Assembly: GCA_903898855.1 (NCBI GenBank)
Contig: CAIUHB010000197.1
Span: 1-6,552 of the forward strand
Origin: an uncultured Actinomycetes bacterium
GTDB taxonomy: Bacteria; Actinomycetota; Actinomycetes; Nanopelagicales; Nanopelagicaceae
DNA length: 6,552 nt
Direction: 5' to 3'
Numbering within the stretch: position 1 is the stretch's first letter; each line of letters begins with the position of its first letter. The notes under the pieces are model-generated. The model saw only the letters and a program-made list of their open reading frames with translations, did not search any database and was not told the DNA's origin. Below, one piece after another: positions 1 to 5,884 of this stretch. The translations under genes and the position numbers were made by a program.

Positions 1-34
1 GATTTCCAACAACGTCAAATGAAAGCGTGCATAC

Positions 35-769
35 ATGTTTGTAGGTCTTGGAACAGTAATCAACGTTTCGGCGATTGTTGGCGGATCTCTTTTAGGCCTT
101 CTCTTCGGAAGTAAATTTAAAGAGTCGACCCGAGATTTAATCACCTCCACGCTTGGCTTCGTTACGCTGCTAGCGGCAGTGGATTCAATCCGTTCGGTCT
201 GGAATAAAAATTTGTCAGATGCCCTTCCTAAAGGATGGGTCATCTTGGTAATTTTGGCTGCCCTTGTTATAGGCGCCCTCATAGGCGTTGCGTTGCAAAT
301 TGAGGAGCGACTGGAAAAAGTTGGAATCAATCTCAAGCGTCGTTTTGATAGCCACGGCACCAGCCCATTTGTAGAAGGCTTTGTCTCCTCCTCACTGCTA
401 TTTGTGATCGGACCAATGGCAATTATGGGTGCAATCAGCGATGGTATGCATACGGGCATATCGCAATTGACCTTAAAAAGTATTCTCGATGGAATTACCT
501 CAATCGCATTCGCGGCAAGTTTGGGCTGGGGAGTAGCAATGTCTGCGATTCCGGTCGGTATCTATCAACTGGCGTGGACCGGAGTCGGTTTCGCACTCGG
601 AAGTGTCCTTGCTGATTATCAAATTCAAGCGATGACTGCTGTGGGTGGAATCTTGCTCTTGGGTATCTCATTTAGATTGATAAAAATCGCAATGATTCGA
701 GTTGGAACCCTCTTGCCGGCCCTCTTCCTTGCCCCACTCTTTGCGCTGATAGTTCATCAGTTTAAGTAA
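35..769 (+). CDS. DUF554 family integral membrane protein
   Basis: This 244-residue, very hydrophobic protein fits the DUF554 family (relatives include E. coli YqgA and B. subtilis YdfK, usually about 230-240 aa), whose transport or other function is not established. The glycine-rich first membrane segment lies at about residues 3-25. Further hydrophobic segments are at about 33-52, 68-88, 115-135, 153-178, 180-192, 198-214 and 222-241, giving 7 or 8 spans in the cytoplasmic membrane. The stretch GPMAIMGAISDG (126-137) and the following LDGITSIAFAASLG (151-164) are the segments that resemble the family core. A charged segment (EERLEKVG, 90-97, then KRRF) sits between spans 3 and 4. The ATG at 35 has a weak GAAAG 9 nt upstream. 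The gene converges with the thymidine kinase across 19 bp. Its upstream partner lies outside the window, so operon membership is unknown. Family assignment is confident; function is not. Confidence 0.85.
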   Translation: MFVGLGTVINVSAIVGGSLLGLLFGSKFKESTRDLITSTLGFVTLLAAVDSIRSVWNKNLSDALPKGWVILVILAALVIGALIGVALQIEERLEKVGINLKRRFDSHGTSPFVEGFVSSSLLFVIGPMAIMGAISDGMHTGISQLTLKSILDGITSIAFAASLGWGVAMSAIPVGIYQLAWTGVGFALGSVLADYQIQAMTAVGGILLLGISFRLIKIAMIRVGTLLPALFLAPLFALIVHQFK

Positions 770-788
770 GAAGGATTCGGATAAAATA

Positions 789-1424
789 CTAATTAAAGGG
801 GAGTGGCTCGAGCGCTCCGGATCGTGAATTTCGGGCAGTCACTTTTCTCATATGGTGGCGCCGGCAAAGAACCTCATAGGTAACTTCGGCTCCTGCAGCG
901 ACATCTCCCACTACAACCTGTTCACCTTCGGTAACCATAACCCCGCCAATGGTTCGTGCGTTATGAGTTGCACGGGCACCACACCAGCAGAGCGCCTCTA
1001 CCTGAAGGGTCTGAACTCGATCGGCAAGCTCCACAAGTCGCGCAGAGCCCGGGAATAGTTCAGTGCGAAAGTCGGTAAGGATTCCAAAGGCAAAGACATC
1101 AATTCCAAGTCCATCGACAATTCGCGCAAGTTGCTCGATCTGTGAAGGCTTGTAAAATTGGGCCTCGTCGCATATTACAAAATCGACTCGGTCACCTTGC
1201 GAGAGAGTTTCGACGACAAACTTATGCAGATCAATCTCTTCGTCTACCTCGATTGCCTGACTCTGGAGTCCCAATCGTGATGAAATTTGTCCGCGCCCAG
1301 CTCGATCTTTATTGGTGAATATGAGACCGGTGCGGCCTCGACTTTTGTGGTTGTGTGCAGTTTGGAGGGCCAAGGTGGACTTGCCGCTATCCATTGTTCC
1401 GCAGTAGTAAATGAGCTCAGCCAC
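789..1424 (-). CDS. tdk: Thymidine kinase (type II, TK1-like)
   Basis: A cytoplasmic enzyme that phosphorylates thymidine to dTMP with ATP in pyrimidine salvage. The 211-aa length fits the bacterial TK1-like family. The Walker A loop GTMDSGKS is at residues 9-16. DEAQF (86-90) supplies the Walker B Asp and the catalytic Glu87. The TDF segment (117-119), followed by LFPGS, corresponds to the conserved flexible region after the active site. The C-terminal lasso and zinc domain has C146 and C148, then C187 and H190. The first pair is CxC here instead of the usual CxxC. TEGEQVVVGD (165-174) and the Tyr-containing segment before C187 match the thymine-binding lasso. The start is GTG at 1424 (CAC on the + strand), with no clear Shine-Dalgarno. 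The gene begins only 27 nt after the 3' CCA of the tRNA-Leu gene on the same strand, so co-transcription from the tRNA promoter is likely. The stop is TAG at 789-791. Confidence 0.95.
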   Translation of the reverse strand: MAELIYYCGTMDSGKSTLALQTAHNHKSRGRTGLIFTNKDRAGRGQISSRLGLQSQAIEVDEEIDLHKFVVETLSQGDRVDFVICDEAQFYKPSQIEQLARIVDGLGIDVFAFGILTDFRTELFPGSARLVELADRVQTLQVEALCWCGARATHNARTIGGVMVTEGEQVVVGDVAAGAEVTYEVLCRRHHMRKVTARNSRSGALEPLPFN

Positions 1425-1451
1425 GCAGGTATCTAACCATGAAAGAGTTAC

Positions 1452-1538
1452 TGGTGTCCGAACGGGGACTTGAACCCCGAAGCCCTTGCGGGCACTAGCA
1501 CCTCAAGCTAGCGCGTCTGCCAATTCCGCCACCCGGAC
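1452..1538 (-). tRNA. tRNA-Leu, anticodon GAG, CCA encoded
   Basis: Read on the minus strand, the sequence folds into a complete class II tRNA of 87 nt including an encoded 3' CCA (1452-1454). The acceptor is GTCCGGG paired with TTCGGAC, with two G-U pairs at the inner end. A short D stem follows with the loop GAATTGGCAGA. The anticodon stem is CTAGC/GCTAG with loop TTGAGGT, placing GAG at positions 34-36 (+ strand CTC at 1502-1504). A long variable arm TGCCC-GCAA-GGGCT, typical of Leu and Ser tRNAs, comes next. The T arm is CGGGG-TTCAAGT-CCCCG and the discriminator base is A, as expected for tRNA-Leu. It reads CUC and CUU codons. The gene lies head to tail upstream of the thymidine kinase. 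Confidence 0.97.
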
Positions 1539-1552
1539 GAGTGAAGAGCGTT

Positions 1553-1581
1553 ACTTTATCAAGGTTTAGGCTGCGAGCCAA
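1553..1581 (-). promoter_or_regulatory. Probable promoter of tRNA-Leu (and tdk)
   Basis: On the minus strand, TTGGCT (1576-1581) and TAAAGT (1553-1558) each match four of six positions of the sigma-70-type -35 and -10 consensus and are separated by exactly 17 bp. Transcription would start near 1546, leaving a leader of about 8 nt before the mature tRNA 5' end at 1538. The location directly behind a tRNA gene and the ideal spacing support the call. The start site is inferred, not measured. Confidence 0.55.
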
Positions 1582-1621
1582 AAGCCAGAAAAGAAAGTGA
1601 TTTATACGGCAAGATTGGCGT

Positions 1622-2953
1622 ATGACTCAATACAGCCCAGCAACTATTGCGGCCTTGCCGAAAATAGAACAAGAGACAATCTCACTTTGTCAGGAGCTTA
1701 TTCGTATTCCTAGCGTCAATTTTGGCGAGGGCAAGGGCGATGAGAAGGCGGTTGCTGAGTATGTAGTTTCAAAGTTGGCGGAGGTTGGAATCGAATCTGA
1801 GCTCATAGAGACTGGTCCAAACCGTTTCAATGTAGCAGCAAAGATTGCCGGTTCTGACCCCGAGCGACCTGGTTTAGTTCTACACGGACACCTCGATGTT
1901 GTTCCAGCTAATGCTGATGATTGGTCAGTTGATCCTTTTGGCGGCGCCATCAAAGATGACTATATCTGGGGTCGCGGCGCGGTTGATATGAAAGATATGA
2001 ACGCAATGATTTTGGCCGTTGTCCGAGAGTGGGCGCGAACGGGGTACAAGCCACCTCGGAATATTTTATTACTCTTCTTCGCAGATGAAGAGGCTGGCAG
2101 CGTATTTGGTTCGCGTTGGTTGGTTAAGAATCGTCCCGAACTCTTCCATGGTTACACCGAAGCGGTCTCTGAAGTCGGAGGATTCTCGGTCACAATGACT
2201 GGTGGGCATCGCCTCTATTTCGTTCAAGGCGCCGAAAAGGGAATCCAATGGATGAAACTCACCGCAAAGGGTGATGCCGGACATGGATCATTTATTAATA
2301 ACAACAACGCAGTAACGAAATTGAGTGCTGCGATAGCTCGGATCGGCTCTCATATCTGGCCTCAACTTGAGACTAAAACCGGAGCAAAGTTCTGGAGCAA
2401 AGTAGCCGAATTAGCTGGCGAGAAGTACGACCCAAGCAATGTTCGGCCATTACTCAAGCACATTGGCGGGGCGGCACGAATGATGGGTGCAACCATCCAA
2501 AATACCGCCAACCCCACAATGCTTGAAGCTGGATATAAAGCCAACGTCATTCCTGGTACAGCCTCGGCAGTCGTTGATGGTCGTTTCTTGCCAGCATTTG
2601 AGGAAGATTTAGTGAAGACCATACGTGAATTGGCTGGAGATGAGATTGATGTCGAACTCCTAGTTCGCGATATTGCGCTAGAAGTAGATTTCGCAGGTCC
2701 AATTGCCGATGCGATGGTGCGTGCTCTTAAGGAGTTTGACCCAGAAGCGATTCCAGTTCCTTATGTAATGAGCGGTGGCACTGATAATAAGGCGCTATCA
2801 GCGCTCGGCATTGTCGGTTATGGATTTAGTCCACTTCGCTTACCGGAAGATTTAGATTTCTTCGCTCTCTTTCACGGCGTTGATGAGCGAGTTCCCATTG
2901 ATGGACTTCTCTTTGGCGTTAAGGTTTTGAAATCATTCCTTGAGCAGGCTTGA
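1622..2953 (+). CDS. M20 family metallopeptidase (dipeptidase/deacylase-like)
   Basis: A 443-aa, probably cytoplasmic, di-zinc hydrolase of the M20/ArgE/DapE/CPG2 superfamily, cleaving an amide bond in a small peptide or N-acyl amino acid. The metal and catalytic motifs are complete. HGHLDVVPA gives H90 and D92, GRGAVDMKD gives D122, and FFADEEAG gives the general base E156 and ligand E157. E184 (SEVGG) fits the fourth ligand. H418 (FHGVDERVP) is the C-terminal ligand. The central lid/dimerisation domain spans about 205-320 and includes the conserved GHGS motif (H221). No signal peptide is seen. The sequence resembles the actinobacterial group containing M. tuberculosis Rv2141c, often labelled DapE-like, but succinyl-diaminopimelate specificity cannot be claimed. 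The ATG at 1622 lacks a clear Shine-Dalgarno; a TATACG 13 nt upstream is a weak -10 candidate. The 3' end overlaps the convergent aldo/keto reductase by 21 bp. In mycobacteria an M20 gene also lies a few genes from the mshC cluster (recalled synteny). Confidence 0.92.
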   Translation: MTQYSPATIAALPKIEQETISLCQELIRIPSVNFGEGKGDEKAVAEYVVSKLAEVGIESELIETGPNRFNVAAKIAGSDPERPGLVLHGHLDVVPANADDWSVDPFGGAIKDDYIWGRGAVDMKDMNAMILAVVREWARTGYKPPRNILLLFFADEEAGSVFGSRWLVKNRPELFHGYTEAVSEVGGFSVTMTGGHRLYFVQGAEKGIQWMKLTAKGDAGHGSFINNNNAVTKLSAAIARIGSHIWPQLETKTGAKFWSKVAELAGEKYDPSNVRPLLKHIGGAARMMGATIQNTANPTMLEAGYKANVIPGTASAVVDGRFLPAFEEDLVKTIRELAGDEIDVELLVRDIALEVDFAGPIADAMVRALKEFDPEAIPVPYVMSGGTDNKALSALGIVGYGFSPLRLPEDLDFFALFHGVDERVPIDGLLFGVKVLKSFLEQA

Positions 2954-3895
2954 GGCTGAAACCTCATCTAACGCTTCTCGCACTTGTGGCGGCAGGACAA
3001 TTTCTTCGACGGTAAGAATTCCACGAAGTTGTGCTGCGGTACGAGCGCCTACGATTGCACTTGCAACTCCTTGACTATCTCTCACCCAAGCTAATGCAAC
3101 CTCAATCGGTGAGAATCCCAAGCCTTCGCCAGCCACGCAAACTGCCTCAACGATGCTTCGGCTTTTCGCATCCATATATGGAGCGACAAAATCGGAGAAG
3201 TGCGGACTAGCTCCACGAGAATCTGACGGATTTCCTGATCTGTATTTTCCGGTTAAGACACCACGCCCCAGCGGAGACCAAGCAAGAAATCCCACCCCCA
3301 TCTCACTTGTGGCGGGGAGTACCTCTCGCTCGACGCTTCGATTTAATAACGAGTATTCGTTTTGCAGAGAGGAGATGTTCGCCTTTCCAAAGAGTGGGTT
3401 TTGCAGCGTTGCAGAGCGGGCTAACTGCCAACCATTGAAATTTGAGAGTCCGACATAACGGACGCGACCAGAATTAACTGCGATATCAAGTGCACTCAAG
3501 GTCTCCTCTAGCGGAACCAGTGAATCCCAAGCGTGAACCTGCCACAGATCTAAGTAATCCGTCCCTAAACGAGCGAGTGATTTGTCGAGGTCGGCCAAGA
3601 GTGAGGTTCGAGAATTGCTCACTACCCGTTCGCCGGTAGCGAATGAGATACCCGCCTTGCTGGCGAGAATAATTTCATCTCTAGCGATGAGGGTTCCTAA
3701 AAAGCCTCCTATAACCCGCTCGCTATCGCCATCGCCGTAAACAGCTGCGGTATCAATAAAAGTGCCACCGGCATCGACAAAAGATTTTAGTTGATCTGCG
3801 GCTTCGAGCTCATCCGTATCCCTGCCCCAAGTCATGGTTCCGAGGCCGAGGCGCGAGACTTTCAGTCCCGAGTTGCCTAGATATCTGCGCTCCAT
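2933..3895 (-). CDS. Aldo/keto reductase
   Basis: A cytoplasmic NAD(P)H-dependent oxidoreductase with a TIM-barrel fold, reducing aldehydes or ketones to alcohols. The natural substrate cannot be read from sequence. The 320-aa length is typical. The catalytic tetrad is complete: D48 (FIDTAAVYG), Y53, K80 (ASKAG) and H121 (WQVHAWD). Cofactor-binding elements follow: SNFN at 151-154, Q178 and the Y181 region, WSPLGRGVLTGKY (206-218), and a C-terminal GARTAAQL segment (283-290) that contacts the adenine phosphate in related enzymes. The N-terminal pattern RYLGNSGLKVSRLGLGTMTWG is that of YajO/Tas-like and general-stress AKRs. The ATG at 3895 has AGGG 7 nt upstream, and the same bases form a TAGGGT box ending 6 nt before the ATG. 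The gene diverges from the phosphatase across 48 bp and overlaps the M20 gene tail to tail. An AKR near the phosphatase/DUF3090/mshC group recurs in Actinobacteria as I recall, but a functional link is unproven. Confidence 0.93.
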   Translation of the reverse strand: MERRYLGNSGLKVSRLGLGTMTWGRDTDELEAADQLKSFVDAGGTFIDTAAVYGDGDSERVIGGFLGTLIARDEIILASKAGISFATGERVVSNSRTSLLADLDKSLARLGTDYLDLWQVHAWDSLVPLEETLSALDIAVNSGRVRYVGLSNFNGWQLARSATLQNPLFGKANISSLQNEYSLLNRSVEREVLPATSEMGVGFLAWSPLGRGVLTGKYRSGNPSDSRGASPHFSDFVAPYMDAKSRSIVEAVCVAGEGLGFSPIEVALAWVRDSQGVASAIVGARTAAQLRGILTVEEIVLPPQVREALDEVSASSLLKE

Positions 3896-3901
3896 GTCTC
3901 G

Positions 3902-3907
3902 ACCCTA
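3902..3907 (-). promoter_or_regulatory. Candidate -10 box for the aldo/keto reductase
   Basis: On the minus strand TAGGGT fits the minimal actinobacterial -10 pattern TANNNT and ends 6 nt before the AKR ATG, which would place transcription start at or beside the start codon. No convincing -35 is seen at 16-18 bp. The AGGG inside it could instead act as a Shine-Dalgarno in a transcript starting further upstream, so the role is ambiguous. Confidence 0.3.
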
Positions 3908-3931
3908 GCAAGTCGGCCCTTCAAATCTCGG

Positions 3932-3937
3932 TAACCT
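3932..3937 (+). promoter_or_regulatory. Candidate -10 box of the phosphatase-mshC operon, leaderless
   Basis: TAACCT fits TANNNT and ends 6 nt before the ATG at 3944. The 20 bases before the ATG contain no Shine-Dalgarno-like purine run, so a leaderless mRNA beginning at the ATG explains the start well. A good -35 is not visible at 16-18 bp. As the first gene of an apparent four-gene operon, this gene needs a promoter within the 48-bp divergent gap or inside the AKR gene. Confidence 0.4.
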
Positions 3938-3943
3938 TCTCTC

Positions 3944-4624
3944 ATGTCCACCGGTAGTTCAGAGAAAGTCATCGATCTCTACCTGCTTCGACATGGCCAT
4001 TCGACTGCAAATAACGCGGGAATTTTGGCTGGACGAGATAACACGGTCCATCTCACAGCCAAGGGCTTGGATCAGGCGGCTCAAGTTGTGAAGCCGCTCG
4101 CCGAACTTTCACTAACCGAAATTTATACAAGTCCAATTACGCGCTGCCGAGAGACACTTCAACCGTTAAGTAAAGCGATCGCACTAAAACCCATCACTGA
4201 TAAGCGTTTGATTGAGATGGATTACGGGAGTTGGTCGGGGAAAAAGTTAAGTAATTTGGCGACCAAGCCCTTGTGGCGTGAGATTCAATCCCGACCAAGC
4301 ACGGTGAGATTTCCGGAAGGGGAGTCATTCCTGGAGATGGTCGCTCGAATATCTGATTTCTTTGATTTCATCAATGCTGCGAGCAAGCGGTCTAGAGCGC
4401 TACTCATCTGTTCGCATGGGGATGTCATAAAAGCTATGGTGGCACATGCTCTTGGACTTCACATTGACCAATTTCAACGCCTCGTTATTGATCCCGCTTC
4501 CATTAGTCATATTCGCCTTTTAAAGAATGGATTGACTCTCGTAAAATCAAATGACACCTCGCATCTTGCGCCAAGTAAGAAGAGTAAAGTTGACCGAGCA
4601 ATTCTTGGTGGCGGTGCGGGATGA
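3944..4624 (+). CDS. Histidine phosphatase family protein, MSMEG_4193/Rv2135c type
   Basis: A 226-aa cytoplasmic branch-1 histidine phosphatase (phosphoglycerate mutase-like fold). These enzymes hydrolyse phosphate esters through a phosphohistidine. The catalytic motif LLRHGHS is at 14-20, with R16, the nucleophile H17 and G18. R67 in SPITRCRET is the second phosphate-binding Arg. E91 (LIEMDYGSWSG) is the proton donor. H158 (SHGD, 157-160) completes the site. The NTVHLTAKGLDQA region (33-45) matches the family. The last 20 or so residues are basic and then glycine-rich and may be disordered. The sequence and, above all, the order phosphatase-DUF3090-SCO1664-mshC identify it as the actinobacterial MSMEG_4193 group. 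The Rv2135c homologue was described as a phosphatase, not a mutase (from memory), and the physiological substrate is unknown. The stop overlaps the DUF3090 start (ATGA at 4621-4624), indicating translational coupling. No signal peptide or membrane segment is seen. Confidence 0.92.
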   Translation: MSTGSSEKVIDLYLLRHGHSTANNAGILAGRDNTVHLTAKGLDQAAQVVKPLAELSLTEIYTSPITRCRETLQPLSKAIALKPITDKRLIEMDYGSWSGKKLSNLATKPLWREIQSRPSTVRFPEGESFLEMVARISDFFDFINAASKRSRALLICSHGDVIKAMVAHALGLHIDQFQRLVIDPASISHIRLLKNGLTLVKSNDTSHLAPSKKSKVDRAILGGGAG

Positions 4625-5187
4625 GTAGATTAGTTTTTAGCCATGAGCAACCAGAACGTTTCACTGTAGGAACCGTCGGAGTTCCCGGAGAGCGAGCTTT
4701 CTTTATCCAGGTAAGTTCCAGCCAAGGTCTAAATACAATTGCAGTCGAGAAGGGTCAAGTAGAAGCCCTTTCGATTCGCCTGCGAGATTTACTTGTAGAC
4801 CTTCGACGAGGTGGACTTGCCTCACTAGATGAGCTATCGCTTCCGCCAGTTGTTGATAACGCGCAATTAGATTTTCCCATCGAAGAGGATTTTCAAGCGG
4901 GGGTCATTGGATTTACCTGGGAGGCCTCCACCCAACGTGTGATGATTGAGTTACAGGCTTTAACAGAGATGGCTGATCAAGAGTTATACGGTGTTGACTC
5001 AGACTTAGGAGATATCGAGGATCCACCAGACCTGGTCAGGGTTGCTCTTCGCCTCTATCAAATTCGCGGCTTTATTGAACGAGCCGAAGCCGTCGTCAGT
5101 TCTGGTCGTCAACCATGCCCATTCTGTGGACTGCCGATCAATGTAGATGGACACCTCTGTCCGAGGGCCAATGGATATCGACGTTAA
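4621..5187 (+). CDS. DUF3090 domain-containing protein (Rv2134c type)
   Basis: A 188-aa soluble protein of unknown function, part of a trio of uncharacterised proteins conserved in Actinobacteria. The N-terminal block PERFTVGTVGVPGERAFFIQ (11-30) and the closing block CPFCG (166-170), GHLCPRANGYRR (177-188) are the family hallmarks. C166, C169, H178 and C180 form a likely CCHC zinc site (inferred from spacing). Between them lies an acidic stretch (ELYGVDSDLGDIEDPPD, 121-137) and a helix-rich segment ending in EAVVSSGR. The gene begins at an ATGA overlap with the phosphatase stop, preceded by the G-rich end of that gene. Its own 3' end overlaps the next gene by 17 bp, so all three are probably translated as a coupled unit. 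No catalytic motif is recognised. The zinc knuckle suggests a binding or scaffolding role, but this is inference only. Confidence 0.92.
   Translation: MSRLVFSHEQPERFTVGTVGVPGERAFFIQVSSSQGLNTIAVEKGQVEALSIRLRDLLVDLRRGGLASLDELSLPPVVDNAQLDFPIEEDFQAGVIGFTWEASTQRVMIELQALTEMADQELYGVDSDLGDIEDPPDLVRVALRLYQIRGFIERAEAVVSSGRQPCPFCGLPINVDGHLCPRANGYRR
5163..5167 (+). promoter_or_regulatory. Short-spaced Shine-Dalgarno deciding the SCO1664-like start
   Basis: GAGGG lies 3 nt before the ATG at 5171, closer than the usual 5-9 nt. The other in-frame ATG, at 5147, has no purine-rich motif upstream and would add eight residues, encoded within the conserved zinc-motif codons of DUF3090, that do not resemble the family N-terminus. 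The 5171 start is therefore preferred. Reinitiation by ribosomes finishing DUF3090 at 5187 may matter more than this site. Confidence 0.4.
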
Positions 5188-5860
5188 AGCACTTCACGAT
5201 TCAGAGTTAGAAGTAGTTGGCCGCTTAGTCGATGCTTCAAATGCAACTCTCTTATGCAATCTAGCGGGGCGCAATCTGCAGGTAATTTATAAACCGATTC
5301 TAGGTGAGAAGCCGCTATGGGATTTTCCCGATGGCAATCTGGCTCATAGGGAAGTAGCCTCTTATTACATCAGTCAGATCGCCGGGTTTGATCTCGTGCC
5401 TCTTACCATTTTACGAGATGGCCCATACGGAGTTGGTTCAGTTCAATTATGGGTAGATGTTCCGGATGAATTTGATCCAGTAACTTTTGGTCAGTCTCGT
5501 GATCCACAACTAGCCACAATGGCTGTTTTTGATGCGGTAGTCAACAATACCGATAGAAAGTACGGCCATCTCTTGCAGGACGCCAACGGAAAACTTTATG
5601 GCTGCGATCACGGCGTGACCTTACATAGTGAATCAAAACTGAGAACGGTACTTTGGCAGTTTGCGGGGGAGCAGATACCGCCTGCACTCATGAATCAATT
5701 AGAGCGACTCACATCACACCTCGACGACGGTTATTTGAAGACTCTTATTACCGACGAGGAGATTGCGGCGCTTTATCAACGAATATCTGCGCTTATTGAA
5801 ATTGGCTGCTTCCCATATCCATCCAGTGATTGGCCAGCGGTTCCTTGGCCCCCTTTTTAA
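5171..5860 (+). CDS. SCO1664 family protein, PI3/PI4-kinase-like fold
   Basis: A 229-aa soluble protein belonging to the actinobacterial SCO1664/Rv2133c group, distantly related to phosphatidylinositol 3-/4-kinase and HipA-type kinases. Kinase-like landmarks are visible. VIYKP (38-42) holds a candidate ATP-binding Lys41. EKPLWDFPDGNLAHREVASY (46-65) carries a conserved Glu61. RDGPYGVGSVQLWV (82-95) looks like the strand and hinge region. FDAVVNNTDRKYGHLL (120-135) looks like a catalytic loop with D128 and N126 candidates. CDHG (145-148) resembles the metal-binding D[FH]G motif with D146. The protein ends in a Trp/Pro-rich tail (SSDWPAVPWPPF). Real kinase activity and substrate have not, to my knowledge, been shown. 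The start overlaps the DUF3090 end by 17 bp. An alternative ATG at 5147 would give 237 aa. mshC follows after 24 nt, so the gene sits between two tightly linked partners. Confidence 0.88.
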   Translation: MDIDVKALHDSELEVVGRLVDASNATLLCNLAGRNLQVIYKPILGEKPLWDFPDGNLAHREVASYYISQIAGFDLVPLTILRDGPYGVGSVQLWVDVPDEFDPVTFGQSRDPQLATMAVFDAVVNNTDRKYGHLLQDANGKLYGCDHGVTLHSESKLRTVLWQFAGEQIPPALMNQLERLTSHLDDGYLKTLITDEEIAALYQRISALIEIGCFPYPSSDWPAVPWPPF

Positions 5861-5872
5861 CATCACGAGAGT

Positions 5873-5878
5873 TAGTAT
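5873..5878 (+). promoter_or_regulatory. Candidate internal -10 box for mshC
   Basis: TAGTAT matches four of six positions of TATAAT and ends exactly 6 nt before the mshC ATG, in the only real gap (24 bp) of the operon. No good -35 is found at 16-18 bp; TTGGCC at 5845-5850 is 22 bp away, too far. It could give a leaderless mshC transcript in addition to read-through from 3944. The same spacing recurs before two other genes in the window. Confidence 0.35.
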
Positions 5879-5884
5879 TTGGCC

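Noticed and set aside
1..34. 3' end of an upstream gene (for example the frame ending TGA at 20-22)
   Set aside because: At most six codons are visible and another frame stays open to 44. Nothing identifies a product or even which frame is real.
746..764. Hairpin CTGAT-AGTTC-ATCAG followed by TTT, as a terminator for the DUF554 gene
   Set aside because: The stem is only 5 bp and AT-containing, the T-run is three bases, and it lies inside the coding sequence. Too weak to call.
852..1058. Open frame of 68 codons on the + strand
   Set aside because: It is antisense to the thymidine kinase zinc and lasso domain, whose motifs clearly mark the minus-strand frame as coding. The peptide resembles nothing I know.
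1603..1608. TATACG as the -10 of the M20 gene
   Set aside because: It is 13 nt from the ATG, has no -35 at 17 bp (the region is A-rich) and matches only four of six positions. Possible, but not supported well enough to list.
1622..2953. Calling the M20 protein DapE (succinyl-diaminopimelate desuccinylase)
   Set aside because: The metal site is shared by the whole M20 superfamily. The 443-aa length and sequence look closer to the general dipeptidase/Rv2141c group, so specificity is left open.
2951..2966. Hairpin TGAGG-CTGAAA-CCTCA near the M20/AKR junction as a bidirectional terminator
   Set aside because: The 5-bp stem has no T-run on either side and lies within the AKR coding sequence.
3153..3458. 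Open frame of 101 codons on the + strand
   Set aside because: It is antisense to the C-terminal half of the aldo/keto reductase, which carries intact cofactor-binding motifs. No ribosome site or family resemblance is seen.
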